From Eudoraea chungangensis (GTDB lineage: Bacteria; Bacteroidota; Bacteroidia; Flavobacteriales; Flavobacteriaceae): a stretch of DNA of 64,000 nucleotides. The notes beneath the pieces are model-generated. The model saw only the letters and a list, made by a program, of their open reading frames with translations, searched no databases and had not been told where the DNA came from. Below are positions 53,044 through 62,660 of the stretch, one piece after another (within the stretch, counting starts at the first letter, position 1; the number at the start of each line of letters is the position of its first letter). Position numbers and translations under genes: made by a program. The stretch covers positions 248,001 through 312,000 of the forward strand of contig NZ_JARDUB010000004.1 in assembly GCF_029360665.1 (NCBI RefSeq), in the 5' to 3' direction.

Positions 53044-54069
53044 ATGAAATCAAGACATTGTTTATTGGGAATTCTTTTTTGTCTCTATACCATCTCAGAC
53101 TATGGACAAGAGCTAAGCGATCTTGCAAATAAGTTTATAGAAACATTAAGTCCTGCCTTAAGGACTGAAACCCTTATGAATCTAAAAAGTCAGGAAAGGT
53201 TAAATTTTAACTATGTTCCTATAAAAAGAAGAGGAGCCACATTTAAAGACTTCAATGAAATACAAAAAGAGGCCGCAATTGCCTTATTGAAAGCGTCTTT
53301 GAGCGAGCAGGGATTTAATAAAACTATGGCTATTACTCAATTAGAAAATATTCTGATTGTATTAGAAGACAATAAATTAAGAATGCCAGATGGCAGTCCA
53401 ATGAGAGATCCTTTGAATTATCATTTTTTAGTGTTCAAAGATCAAAATAATAATTCTTTTTGGGGATGGCGTTTTGAAGGACATCATATTTCTTTGAACT
53501 TTATGGCCGGGGAAAATAGTATCTTATCTTCTACCCCATCATTTATGGGTTCAAATCCGGGGGTAGTACCTAGTGGGCCGCATAAAGGAAAAGAAGTGCT
53601 AAAAGAGGAGAGCGAATTAGGTTTTGCATTGGTAAATTCTCTTTCTGAGGATCAGCTTACAAAAGCACTAATATCCCCTGATGCGCCCAGAGACATTATT
53701 ACGGGGACTAGTACCGAGGTTAGCAATATTGAACCCCTCGGGATATCTTTTGAGAACCTAACAAAGAATCAGCAAAAAGTTTTATTACAACTTGTTAAGG
53801 TCTATCTCCATAACTACGAAGCAAAATTTAGTACTAATTTTTGGAACAAGATCGAAACGGCAGGGTTAGAAAATCTGTCTTTTGCATGGGCTGGGAGTCT
53901 AGCACCCGGTAAAGGGCATTATTACAGAATTCAAAATCGCATAGTGTTAATTGAGTTCGACAATACACAAAATAACGCCAATCACGTTCATACCGTAGTA
54001 AGAGATCTTACCAATGATTTTGGGACAAATATTTTAAAGGAACATTATCAGCAGAGCCATAAACACTAA
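53044..54069 (+). CDS. DUF3500 domain-containing exported protein
   Basis: 341 residues with a signal peptide (about 1-21, ending DYGQ). The segments NFNYVPIKRRGATFKD (about 53-68), WGWRFEGHHISLNFM (about 139-153) with the HH pair, and WAGSLAPGKGHYYRIQ (near 279) are the conserved blocks of DUF3500. Family function unknown; the conserved histidines may bind metal or heme. Lies between the heme lipoprotein and a TPR protein on the same strand. Confidence 0.88.
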   Translation: MKSRHCLLGILFCLYTISDYGQELSDLANKFIETLSPALRTETLMNLKSQERLNFNYVPIKRRGATFKDFNEIQKEAAIALLKASLSEQGFNKTMAITQLENILIVLEDNKLRMPDGSPMRDPLNYHFLVFKDQNNNSFWGWRFEGHHISLNFMAGENSILSSTPSFMGSNPGVVPSGPHKGKEVLKEESELGFALVNSLSEDQLTKALISPDAPRDIITGTSTEVSNIEPLGISFENLTKNQQKVLLQLVKVYLHNYEAKFSTNFWNKIETAGLENLSFAWAGSLAPGKGHYYRIQNRIVLIEFDNTQNNANHVHTVVRDLTNDFGTNILKEHYQQSHKH

Positions 54070-54322
54070 TTATAAGATAATGTTACCAAGTACATAGTAT
54101 AACACCATGGCTTATCTAATCTTTTTCTAAAAAATATACCTGCCTTACTACCATCTTTAACCCATTTTTAACCATTCATACAGCTTTACCGTAAAAGGCA
54201 TCAATCTCTTAATAATTTAGTATCTTTATTTTCAGTCTGTTACCTAAAACAGATGCAAGTTGATTAGCTTGAAAAACAAAATTCATAGGCATACATTTAA
54301 ACAACCAATAACCACTATAGTC

Positions 54323-56053
54323 ATGAAAACAAAAATCAGTTTTACGCTTATCCTCTTGGGGATTACCCTGATTACTTATTTAATTCTCCCAAAGACAGAA
54401 GAAACGGAACTGGATCCATCCCAGCAGGCTTCTTTTTACTCCGTAAAATGCACGGTCGCCAAATATCTTTTAGAAGATATTGATACCACGCAACAGATAT
54501 CTCCCTTATTTGAGAATCTCGGGGATTTAAGTTTTGCCATAAGTACTAAGAATAATTCTGCACAGACATTCTTCGATCAAGGCCTTAAACTTACCTACGC
54601 CTTTAATCATGCAGAAGCTCATCGATCTTATATGGAAGCCTCCAGAAGAGATCCGTCTGCCCCAATGCCGTATTGGGGGCAAGCATATGCTCTGGGACCA
54701 AATATTAATGATCCCTTACCTACTCCAGAACGTAAGGAAAAATACAATGAAGCTCTAAAAAAAGCTCAAAAGAATATTAGCTCTGCCAGTCCAAAAGAAA
54801 AAGCGCTTATAAATGCTCTGGCTGCCAGATACAGTGAGGATTTGGAAGCAGATGTTGAAGAATTGAATATGGCTTATATGAAAGAAATGGCTAAGGTGGT
54901 TAAGGCATTTCCTAAGGACACACATATTCAAACACTTTATGCGGCATCTGTAATGAATACCGTTCCTTGGAACTATTGGGATGAAGAAGGAAATCCTTCT
55001 CCGGGGATAGCGGATGCCAAACTGGCCTTAGAAAAAGCTATTGAGTTAGACCCAGAAAATCCGGGAGCTCACCATTATTATATACATATGGTAGAGCTTC
55101 CTAAGCCAGATCTTGCGGTACCAAGCGCAGATATATTAGCCTCTCTTATGCCTGCAGCAGGCCATATTGTTCATATGCCCTCTCATGTATACATAAGAGT
55201 TGGTCGTTATTTAGATGCTGTTAAGACCAATCAGGCTGCAATTCTTGCAGATGAGGACTACATTTCCCAGTGCTATTCACAGGGAATGTATCCCTTGGGA
55301 TACTACCCTCACAACATCCATTTCCTCTGGTCTGCTGCAAGCCTTTTAGGAGCAAGTGAAATTGCTATAGATGCGGCAAAAAAGACTGCAGAGAAAGTAC
55401 CCACCGGAGAACTGATCGAACTTCCGTTTTTACAAGACTTCGCTTCTACACCAATGCTTTCTTATGTTCGTTTTGGTAAATGGAATGATATTTTAACCAT
55501 TCCCAGTCCTAATCCTGAAATAAAGCATCTAAATCTAATAAGACATTATGCCAGAGGCATTGCCTTTGTAAGAAAAGATAATCTTAAAGAAGCTGAAGAA
55601 GAGCTGCAGGCCATAGGAGCACTGAAGGAAGACCCGGAATTAAAAGAAATCGTTGCCACAGCACATAACAGTTCAGATAATATTGCGAAGATTGCCTATG
55701 AGGTGGTTGCTGGGGAAATAGCCGCATCAAAAGGAGAGTATTCCTTGGCTATTTCACATCTAAAAAAAGCCGTTGAACTGGAAGATTCGCTAACCTATAC
55801 AGAACCAGCTGCCTGGCATATTCCTACAAGGCAAAATCTGGGTGCAATTCTATTAAAATCAGAGAACTATGAAGAGGCCGAAAAGATTTACAAGGAAGAT
55901 CTGGCAGTATTAAGGCAAAATGGATGGTCATTAATGGGCTTGTATAAAAGTTATATCGCACAGGGTAAAACAGAAGAAGCTGCCCTAATAAAGGCAGAAT
56001 ATGATGTAGCCTGGGAAAATGCTGATATTAGGCTTAACAACTCTATTCTTTAA
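54323..56053 (+). CDS. TPR-containing exported protein
   Basis: 576 residues from ATG 54323; a longer frame from a TTG would put polar residues before the signal. N-terminal hydrophobic segment (about 5-22). Helical repeats include NHAEAHRSYMEASRRDPSAP (starting near 88), ALEKAIELDPENPGAHHYY (near 232) and EEAEKIYKEDLAVLRQNGW near the C-terminus, typical TPR units. A His-rich HHYYIHMVE segment is conserved in this group. Similar proteins often accompany cytochrome or copper-related genes; function unknown. Confidence 0.82.
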   Translation: MKTKISFTLILLGITLITYLILPKTEETELDPSQQASFYSVKCTVAKYLLEDIDTTQQISPLFENLGDLSFAISTKNNSAQTFFDQGLKLTYAFNHAEAHRSYMEASRRDPSAPMPYWGQAYALGPNINDPLPTPERKEKYNEALKKAQKNISSASPKEKALINALAARYSEDLEADVEELNMAYMKEMAKVVKAFPKDTHIQTLYAASVMNTVPWNYWDEEGNPSPGIADAKLALEKAIELDPENPGAHHYYIHMVELPKPDLAVPSADILASLMPAAGHIVHMPSHVYIRVGRYLDAVKTNQAAILADEDYISQCYSQGMYPLGYYPHNIHFLWSAASLLGASEIAIDAAKKTAEKVPTGELIELPFLQDFASTPMLSYVRFGKWNDILTIPSPNPEIKHLNLIRHYARGIAFVRKDNLKEAEEELQAIGALKEDPELKEIVATAHNSSDNIAKIAYEVVAGEIAASKGEYSLAISHLKKAVELEDSLTYTEPAAWHIPTRQNLGAILLKSENYEEAEKIYKEDLAVLRQNGWSLMGLYKSYIAQGKTEEAALIKAEYDVAWENADIRLNNSIL

Positions 56054-56128
56054 GTTTTTAGAAGTTATTCACTCTAGGTAATAGCCAGCTTACAAATAAC
56101 TAAATTGTGCCGTATTAAATGTAGCCCA

Positions 56129-57178
56129 ATGAAAAACAGTCTCCACTATTGTTTATTTATTTTTCTTCCCTTATTTCTCAGTAATTGTAAAGAAAAGAAA
56201 AAGGAAGTACAAAAAGAGGTCATCGTAAAAAAGCTAATCTACCCTTCTTTACATGAAGCTAAGCTGGTGGCCTATGAAGACGAATTTTGGAATTTAATTA
56301 ATACGGAAACAAGCATTGAAATTATTGCAAAGGAACACGACTGGACGGAAGGCCCGCTGTGGGTACCAGGGCATGAGATGTTGTTATACACAGACATCCC
56401 CAGAAATGCCGTATATGTTTGGAAAGAAGGCGTAGAATCTGAAGTATATCTACAACCATCTGGGTTTATGGGAGAGAATTTTGAGGGCGGAGAACCAGGA
56501 GCCAACGGACTTATTTTAAATTCTCAGAATCAGCTTGTACTTTGTCAGCATGGGGAACGAAGAATGGCCGTAATGCAAACCGATCTTTCTGCGCCAAAAC
56601 CTCTTTATACATCTATTGTAAGTGAATTTGAAAACAAAAGATTTAATAGCCCAAATGACGCTGTGTACTCAACTCAAGGAGATCTTTATTTCACAGATCC
56701 TCCCTACGGTCTTCCCAAACAAATGGAAGACACTATGAAAGAATTAGACTTTCAGGGCGTATACCTATTTAATTCCAAAGGAGAGCTTCATCTATTAACA
56801 AAAGAGTTTACCAGACCCAATGGAATAGCTCTGTCTCCAGATGAAAAACTACTATATATTGCTAATTCGGATCCTGCTATGGCCATTTGGAAAGTATTTG
56901 AAATAACTGAAAATGGATTAATTGGAGAGGGAAAATTATTTTACGATGCCACGGAGGAAGTTGCTTCTGAAAAAGGGTTGCCCGATGGGCTGAAAGTAGA
57001 TAATGATGGCAATCTATTCGCAACAGGGCCAGGAGGTGTTTTTGTTTTTTCCCCAGAAGGAAAACTCCTTGGGAAAATTAAAACGGGCCAAGCCACTTCT
57101 AACTGCGCTTTTAATTCAGATAAGTCAACCTTGTATATAACAGCAGACAGTTATGTCTTAAGAGTCAAATTAAGGTAA
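56129..57178 (+). CDS. SMP-30/gluconolactonase/LRE family lipoprotein
   Basis: 349 residues from ATG 56129. Lipobox FLSNC near 16-20. Six-bladed propeller with metal-site motifs DWTEGPLWVPG (Glu near 72), RFNSPNDAVYS (Asn near 170), FTRPNGIALSPDE (near 233) and LPDGLKVDNDGN (Asp near 285). Probable lactone hydrolase in the periplasm, which would fit downstream of a sugar dehydrogenase such as the large heme lipoprotein nearby (inference). Confidence 0.88.
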   Translation: MKNSLHYCLFIFLPLFLSNCKEKKKEVQKEVIVKKLIYPSLHEAKLVAYEDEFWNLINTETSIEIIAKEHDWTEGPLWVPGHEMLLYTDIPRNAVYVWKEGVESEVYLQPSGFMGENFEGGEPGANGLILNSQNQLVLCQHGERRMAVMQTDLSAPKPLYTSIVSEFENKRFNSPNDAVYSTQGDLYFTDPPYGLPKQMEDTMKELDFQGVYLFNSKGELHLLTKEFTRPNGIALSPDEKLLYIANSDPAMAIWKVFEITENGLIGEGKLFYDATEEVASEKGLPDGLKVDNDGNLFATGPGGVFVFSPEGKLLGKIKTGQATSNCAFNSDKSTLYITADSYVLRVKLR

Positions 57179-57181
57179 TAG

Positions 57182-58123
57182 TTAAATAGCAGGAAGCTTA
57201 TCAGAAGCCTTATAAAATTCTTCCATTAAATCAGATACAATTTCCGATGCTGGTTTTATGTCATGAATCAAGGCAGCCACTTGTCCTATTTCTAATTCAC
57301 CTTCGTCCATATCACCTTCAAACATTCCTTTTTTGGCTCTTGCCCTCCCCAATAATTTCTTTAGATCTTCCTTTGTAAATCCTTCAGCATAGGCTGTCCT
57401 CACCTGCTCATAGAATTTATTCTTAAGCAGTCGAACCGGAGTAAGCTCTTTCAAAGTAAGCTCCGTATCTCCTTCTCCGGCGGTAACAACTTGGTTTTTA
57501 AAATTTATATGTGAAGATGCCTCATGGCTGGCTACAAAACGACTCCCAATTTGTACCCCGTCTGCTCCCAATATCATAGTTGCGAGCATGGCCTTTCCTG
57601 TGGCTATTCCTCCTGCGGCTATTAAGGGTATTTGTATTTTTTCCTTTACTGTAGGAACTAAAACCAAGGTGGTGGTTTCTTCTCTACCGTTGTGTCCGCC
57701 CGCTTCGAATCCTTCTACCACTATAGCATCTACCCCAGCTGCCTCCGCTTTTAGTGCAAATTTTAAACTGCTGACCACATGTACTACCGTTATCCCGTTT
57801 TCCTTTAGATATGCTGTCCACAGAGCAGGATTTCCAGCTGACGTAAATACAATTTTTACACCCATGGAAACTACTATTTCCATTAGTTTGTCCATTTCCG
57901 GATATAACAAAGGTATATTTACACCAAATGGTTTCTTTGTAGCCTTTTGGCATTTTTGGATATGCTCTTTTAGCACCTCTGGATACATACTCCCGGCACC
58001 AATAATACCTAAACCTCCTGCATTAGAAACTGCAGAGGCCAAACGCCAACCGCTTGCCCATACCATGCCTGCCTGTACTATTGGATATTTAATCTTGAAA
58101 AGAGAGGAAATTCTATTTTGCAT
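57182..58123 (-). CDS. NAD(P)H-dependent flavin oxidoreductase (nitronate monooxygenase-like)
   Basis: 313 residues from ATG 58123 (MQNRISSLFKIKYPIVQAGM); the longer frame would overlap mnmA. TIM barrel with FMN-binding GGLGIIGAGS (about 36-45), VVEGFEAGGHNG (near 142) with the catalytic His, PLIAAGGIATGKAM (near 175) and GADGVQIGSRF (near 194). Belongs to the nitronate monooxygenase/FabK-like family; substrate open. 49 nt downstream of mnmA on the same strand. Confidence 0.9.
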   Translation of the reverse strand: MQNRISSLFKIKYPIVQAGMVWASGWRLASAVSNAGGLGIIGAGSMYPEVLKEHIQKCQKATKKPFGVNIPLLYPEMDKLMEIVVSMGVKIVFTSAGNPALWTAYLKENGITVVHVVSSLKFALKAEAAGVDAIVVEGFEAGGHNGREETTTLVLVPTVKEKIQIPLIAAGGIATGKAMLATMILGADGVQIGSRFVASHEASSHINFKNQVVTAGEGDTELTLKELTPVRLLKNKFYEQVRTAYAEGFTKEDLKKLLGRARAKKGMFEGDMDEGELEIGQVAALIHDIKPASEIVSDLMEEFYKASDKLPAI

Positions 58124-58172
58124 AAATAGTAGTTTAAGTACAGATCGATTAGGAATGGAAAGTATTACTTTC

Positions 58173-59363
58173 TCAGGCAATCACCCCGGAACCTAAAAGT
58201 TCATCTTCTTGGTACCATGCCACAAATTGTCCTTCTGTTATTGCAGATTGTTTTTGTGTAAAATCCACATAAAGGCCACTGTCTACTTTATATAAGATTG
58301 CCTTTACCAAGGGTTGTCTATATCTAATTCTTGCCTGCACTTCCATTTGTTCATCCACTGCCAAGGCCAAGTCTGGTCTAACCCAATGAATCTCCCCATT
58401 TGAAACAAATAATGTTCTCCTATATAGTCCTGGATGCGCTTTGCCCTGTCCGGTATAGATAATATTCTCTTCTACATCTGTATCGATTACAAATAAAGGT
58501 TCTTTAGTTCCACCTACATCCAAGCCCTTCCTTTGACCTTTAGTAAAGAAATGAGCGCCTTGATGCTGCCCTACCACCTTCCCATCCAGAGGAGAATACT
58601 TTGGCTTTTTAGACATATGAGCCATCTCTTCCATTAGGGAAGCATAACCACCTTCCGTATTTTTATATAGATCTAAGTCGTTAGGAATTTCTACAATTAC
58701 TCCATTCTTCGGCTTTAGTTTTTGTTGCAGGAAATCCGGTAAACTTACTTTACCAATAAAACACAGACCTTGTGAATCTTTTTTGTTAGCAGTCACCAAT
58801 TGGTTCTCTTTTGCAATTTCTCGCACCTCTGGCTTGGTTAGTTCCCCTATGGGAAATAAGGTTTTAGACAGCTGTTCCTGGGATAACTGACAGAGAAAAT
58901 AGGATTGGTCCTTATTTGTATCCACTCCTGCTAAAAGCTGATATATTTCATTCCCCTCAGCATCTTGAACTATTCCCTTTCGGCAATAATGTCCCGTAGC
59001 CACAAAGTCGGCACCTAATTGCAGGGCAATATCCAAGAATACATCAAACTTAATTTCCCTATTGCACAATACATCAGGATTGGGAGTTCTGCCCATTTCA
59101 TATTCCCTAAACATGTAGTCAACAATCTTTTCTTTGTATTCTTCACTTAGATCTACGGTCTGAAACGGAATACCTAGTTTCTCGGCCACTATTAAGGCAT
59201 CGTTACTATCCTCTAACCAGGGGCATTCATTTGACAGTGTCACTGATTCATCGTGCCAGTTTTTCATAAACAAGCCAATTACATCGTATCCCTGTTGCTT
59301 CAACAAATAAGCTGTAACACTAGAATCTACTCCTCCGGATAAACCAACTACTACTTTTTTCAT
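58173..59363 (-). CDS. mnmA: tRNA 2-thiouridine(34) synthase MnmA
   Basis: 396 residues from ATG 59363. PP-loop [13 protein letters not shown] (3-15); first catalytic Cys in [13 protein letters not shown] (near 104), second in SQGLCFIGK (near 202), and TGHYCRKG (near 130). Thiolates U34 of Lys, Glu and Gln tRNAs. An in-frame TTG 18 nt upstream was rejected because all homologues begin at [11 protein letters not shown]. Confidence 0.96.
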   Translation of the reverse strand: MKKVVVGLSGGVDSSVTAYLLKQQGYDVIGLFMKNWHDESVTLSNECPWLEDSNDALIVAEKLGIPFQTVDLSEEYKEKIVDYMFREYEMGRTPNPDVLCNREIKFDVFLDIALQLGADFVATGHYCRKGIVQDAEGNEIYQLLAGVDTNKDQSYFLCQLSQEQLSKTLFPIGELTKPEVREIAKENQLVTANKKDSQGLCFIGKVSLPDFLQQKLKPKNGVIVEIPNDLDLYKNTEGGYASLMEEMAHMSKKPKYSPLDGKVVGQHQGAHFFTKGQRKGLDVGGTKEPLFVIDTDVEENIIYTGQGKAHPGLYRRTLFVSNGEIHWVRPDLALAVDEQMEVQARIRYRQPLVKAILYKVDSGLYVDFTQKQSAITEGQFVAWYQEDELLGSGVIA

Positions 59364-59378
59364 AATCCTTATAGGGTA

Positions 59379-59405
59379 CAAAATTACAAAATTTCGGAAT
59401 TACAA
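59379..59405 (-). promoter_or_regulatory. mnmA promoter (-33 TTG, -7 TAATTTTG)
   Basis: Minus strand TTG at 59405-59403, 16-nt spacer (one short of usual), TAATTTTG at 59386-59379; leader of about 10 nt before the ATG. Confidence 0.5.
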
Positions 59406-59613
59406 CTAGTTTTCTCTAGTACTAGAATTGAACAGATAGAAATCAACGGAGGATTGCTGCCTAAGTCTTAAAAACACTAAGTTTTTTAATTAGGACTTGC
59501 TATCTAAAGTCTTTAATTACCCTTCTGAAGAATACTAAAATTGTCATAAATTTTTATATGCTCTGTTAATTAAATAAAAAAAAACTGAAATTTAGGCTTT
59601 AAAAACAAAAGCA

Positions 59614-60594
59614 ATGAAAAAGAAATTAAAAATTCATCCCTACCTGTTTTTAGTCCTCATAAGTCTTTTATGGTCTTGTAGTGAGGACGATAACAGCGGA
59701 GGAACTACACAATCTACTATAGTAGAAGTAGCACAGGCTAACCCAAATTTGTCTACCCTTGTAACAGCTTTGGAAATAACGGATTTAGTAAGTACTTTAA
59801 ACGGAGATGGGCCTTTTACCGTTCTGGCACCTACAAATGCAGCTTTCGACCTATTCTTAGCCACCGCTAATTTTCCAAGTATTGAAGACGTGCCCGTGCC
59901 TGTCTTAAGAGAACTTTTATTAAACCATGTTATTGGTGCTGGATTAGACTCCGAATCACTCCGTATTTTAGGCAGAAATTACTCAAGCACCCTGGCCCAG
60001 GGCCCTGGTGGTGACAATAATTTGTCCCTATATTTTGACGCCACAAATGCCTCAATAGTATTCAACGGTAGTTCTACCGTACTTGAAGAAGATATTGATG
60101 CCTCTAATGGAATCATTCATACAGTAGGAACAGTTATTGATTTGCCAACGGTAGTGACCTTTGTTACAACGGACATTAATTTTGAACAATTGACAACTGC
60201 TCTTACTAGTGGTACTCCCGGAACAGATTTTGTCGCTATTCTTTCAGGAGATGGACCCTTCACCATGTTCGCTCCGGCCGATACGGCTTTTGATGATCTT
60301 TTAGACTCTAATCCGGATTGGAATACAGTAGAGGACATTGAAGAAGGTTTACTCACTGCTGTTTTATACCATCATGTAGTGAGTGGCAATAATAGATCAG
60401 AGTCTATAACCAATGGTAGTTCTCTGGTAACCTTAGAGGGTGATAGTATAACCTTTTCACAAACAGCAGGAGAAACAACTATTACAGATGGTTCAGGAAA
60501 CTCAGATATTATTCTCGCAGTAACCGACCTACAAGCCGTTAATGGAGTAATTCACCTTATAACAAAAGTAATGATTCCGGATACAACGAATTAG
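59614..60594 (+). CDS. Fasciclin (FAS1) lipoprotein, two domains
   Basis: 326 residues. Lipobox LLWSC near 18-22, followed by SEDDNSGG, an acidic stretch like the Bacteroidota lipoprotein surface-export signal. Two FAS1 domains (about 35-180 and 183-325), each with the GDGPFTVLAPTNAAF-type H1 motif (about 66-80 and 207-221) and a NGIIHxV H2 motif. FAS1 domains mediate adhesion in many organisms. First of three adjacent FAS1 genes, each with its own terminator. Confidence 0.93.
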   Translation: MKKKLKIHPYLFLVLISLLWSCSEDDNSGGTTQSTIVEVAQANPNLSTLVTALEITDLVSTLNGDGPFTVLAPTNAAFDLFLATANFPSIEDVPVPVLRELLLNHVIGAGLDSESLRILGRNYSSTLAQGPGGDNNLSLYFDATNASIVFNGSSTVLEEDIDASNGIIHTVGTVIDLPTVVTFVTTDINFEQLTTALTSGTPGTDFVAILSGDGPFTMFAPADTAFDDLLDSNPDWNTVEDIEEGLLTAVLYHHVVSGNNRSESITNGSSLVTLEGDSITFSQTAGETTITDGSGNSDIILAVTDLQAVNGVIHLITKVMIPDTTN

Positions 60595-60620
60595 TTACCG
60601 AAAAATATTTAGTTTAAAAA

Positions 60621-60646
60621 ACCATCCTTTCGGGATGGTTTTTTTT
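60621..60646 (+). terminator. Terminator of FAS1 gene 1
   Basis: ACCATCC/GGATGGT stem (60621-60627 with 60633-60639), 5-nt loop, then eight T. Confidence 0.92.
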
Positions 60647-60671
60647 GTTTATAGCCCTTGCTAATTGTTAA

Positions 60672-60742
60672 ATTTTGTTAAGGTTTTATACATTTTAATT
60701 AAACAAAGCAACTTTTATAGTTTTTCTACATCCTCTTATTAG
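60672..60742 (+). repeat. 71-nt repeated upstream block, copy A
   Basis: Aligns without large gaps to 62447-62517; shared cores are TTTTGTTAA, TTAAACAAA followed by GCAAC, and TCTTATTAG at the end. It starts about 25 nt after the terminator of gene 1 and lies 171 nt before gene 2. Confidence 0.6.
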
Positions 60743-60856
60743 AATGACGTTTAACAAAGCTTAAGTTCCTTTTATATGGTAAAATATGTAAATATTCGAT
60801 TTACCAATAGGATGTTAAACAAATAATAAAAATATTTTATTGTTTAAGTTTTATTA

Positions 60857-60864
60857 TAGTTTTG
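60857..60864 (+). promoter_or_regulatory. Flavobacterial -7 element before FAS1 gene 2
   Basis: TAGTTTTG matches TAnnTTTG; leader of about 45 nt. A TTG lies 14 nt upstream, shorter than usual. Confidence 0.4.
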
Positions 60865-60913
60865 TTGAACATTTTAAAAATAAGTCTAATTAATTAATAT
60901 TAAAATCTTACTA

Positions 60914-62347
60914 ATGAAAACAAAATCCAATTTAATTAAAAGTCTTTTCGTAGCATTAGCTTTTGTAGCCTTTTCGTGTTCTGATGACGACAACGGAGGT
61001 GGCACCCCTCCGGTGGAAGAAACACCAAACATTGTAGAAGTAGCTCTGGCCACTCCAGAACTTGCCAGCCTAGTCGCAGCCTTGCAGGCAGCCGATGGAA
61101 ATTTAGTAGACGTCCTAAGTGGAGATGGACCATTTACAGTTCTAGCGCCTACGAACGCAGCTTTTACCACCTTTTTAGCTTCTAACGGTTTTTCCTCCTT
61201 AGATGAAGTGCCGACAGATGTACTTTCTCAAATACTTTTAAATCATGTAATTTCCGCGAATATTACTTCCAGCGACTTAACAAGCTTAGGAGCCGGATAT
61301 GCAAGTACAAATGCAGCGGGAGTTGAAGGAAATAACATAAGCGTCTATTTTAATGCAGCTAATGGAGTACGATTTAACAACGTTTCTGCTGTTTCTACTG
61401 CGGACGTAACTGCATCTAACGGAACAATACATATCGTAGACGCGGTAATTCCAATTCCTTCTATTCTAACTCATGCCGCAGCAAATGCAGATTTTAGCAG
61501 CTTGGTAGTAGCTCTGGGCGCGGCAGATGGAAATTTAATTGACGTCCTAGCTGGTGATGGTCCTTTTACTGTACTCGCTCCAAATAACGCTGCTTTTGAA
61601 ACCTTTCTTGACGGAGCAGATCTAGGAGGTATCAATACTGCTGTGTTGTCTCAAATTCTGTTAAACCATGTACTTAGCGCAGCCATCCCTTCTTCTGCCT
61701 TGGTAGAATCAGGTTCAGGGTATTCAAACACAAATGCTACTGGCCCTAACGACAAGCCTTTAAGCATATATTTCGATACAACAGATGGAGTACAATTTAA
61801 TGGCATATCCTCTGTTTTAACAGCAGATGTAGTCGGTTCCAATGGCATCATTCATGCGGTAGATACTGTTATAGACATTCCTACTGTAGTAACTTTTGCC
61901 GCAGCGGATCCATTGTTCTCTACCCTTGTTGAAGCCCTAACTACCCTAACACCAGGAACGGACTTTGTTAGTATTTTATCTAGGACAGAAGGCAGTAACG
62001 CAGATGGTATTAACCCAGAGTTTACGGTTTTTGCTCCCACCAACGATGCTTTTGCTGACTTAGCCGCAATTCCTGAAGAAGTTGTTCTTACGCAAGTGCT
62101 TCTTCATCATGTGGTAAGTGAAGCAAATATTACATCAACGGATCTTAATAATCCTGGAGACACTCCTGCAACTACTTTAGAAGGTGATGATATTGTCATT
62201 ACACTTCCTGGAACAGGGGATAATATAGGGGATGTAACGGATGGTGCAGGCAACACAGGTAAAGGCATTATTGCCGTAGACGTTCAGGCAGGGAATGGCG
62301 TAATCCACGTCTTGAATTCTGTCCTAATTCCTGATACCACCAACTAG
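60914..62347 (+). CDS. Fasciclin (FAS1) lipoprotein, three domains
   Basis: 477 residues. Lipobox VAFSC near 18-22, then SDDDNGGG, matching the acidic flavobacterial surface-export signal. Three FAS1 domains (about 36-178, 181-317 and 320-476). Domains 1 and 2 share GDGPFTVLAP; domain 3 has an insertion (SRTEGSNADGINPE) just before FTVFAPTNDAF. Domains 1 and 2 are more alike than either is to 3, suggesting internal duplication. Probable surface adhesin. Confidence 0.93.
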   Translation: MKTKSNLIKSLFVALAFVAFSCSDDDNGGGTPPVEETPNIVEVALATPELASLVAALQAADGNLVDVLSGDGPFTVLAPTNAAFTTFLASNGFSSLDEVPTDVLSQILLNHVISANITSSDLTSLGAGYASTNAAGVEGNNISVYFNAANGVRFNNVSAVSTADVTASNGTIHIVDAVIPIPSILTHAAANADFSSLVVALGAADGNLIDVLAGDGPFTVLAPNNAAFETFLDGADLGGINTAVLSQILLNHVLSAAIPSSALVESGSGYSNTNATGPNDKPLSIYFDTTDGVQFNGISSVLTADVVGSNGIIHAVDTVIDIPTVVTFAAADPLFSTLVEALTTLTPGTDFVSILSRTEGSNADGINPEFTVFAPTNDAFADLAAIPEEVVLTQVLLHHVVSEANITSTDLNNPGDTPATTLEGDDIVITLPGTGDNIGDVTDGAGNTGKGIIAVDVQAGNGVIHVLNSVLIPDTTN

Positions 62348-62390
62348 AGGACCTAAATCTCTCTAGCTAGTTTTTAGCTATCTATATATA

Positions 62391-62430
62391 ACTCCTTCGA
62401 TTTAAAAATCGAAGGAGTTTTCTTGTTTTA
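62391..62430 (+). terminator. Terminator of FAS1 gene 2
   Basis: 12-bp perfect stem ACTCCTTCGATT/AATCGAAGGAGT (62391-62402 with 62407-62418), 4-nt loop, then TTTTCTTGTTTT. Confidence 0.9.
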
Positions 62431-62446
62431 ACAAATGAATTTTTAG

Positions 62447-62517
62447 ATTTTTTGTTAATTCTTTATTAAATTATATTAAACAAAAGCAACCGTTTAATAA
62501 TTTGGGAGTCTTATTAG
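62447..62517 (+). repeat. 71-nt repeated upstream block, copy B
   Basis: Counterpart of 60672-60742 with the same order of cores and the same ending TCTTATTAG; lies 143 nt before gene 3 and about 28 nt after a terminator stem, as copy A does. Confidence 0.6.
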
Positions 62518-62660
62518 TAAATAATACAATTTAACCACTAATACATTGTTTTTAAAGAATCCCACGAGTTCACTAAAAATTAATTGTAACGTGATTTTTA
62601 AATTTATTGTTTAATTATTTTATTTTTTTATTAAACTAATTAACTTCTAAAAACACTATT

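Larger units (their letters stand above)
60595..60913 (+). other. 319-nt intergenic region between FAS1 genes 1 and 2
   Basis: Contains the terminator of gene 1, a 71-nt block related to one before gene 3, and a -7 element before gene 2. No reading frame or RNA gene recognised. Confidence 0.7.
62348..62660 (+). other. 313-nt intergenic region between FAS1 genes 2 and 3
   Basis: Contains the terminator of gene 2 and copy B of the 71-nt block; the remaining AT-rich stretch to the ATG at 62661 shows no gene and no full-match promoter. Confidence 0.7.

Noticed and set aside
57588-58196. 202-residue plus-strand open frame
   Set aside because: Fully antisense to the flavin oxidoreductase, whose family motifs are intact; no start context or family likeness.
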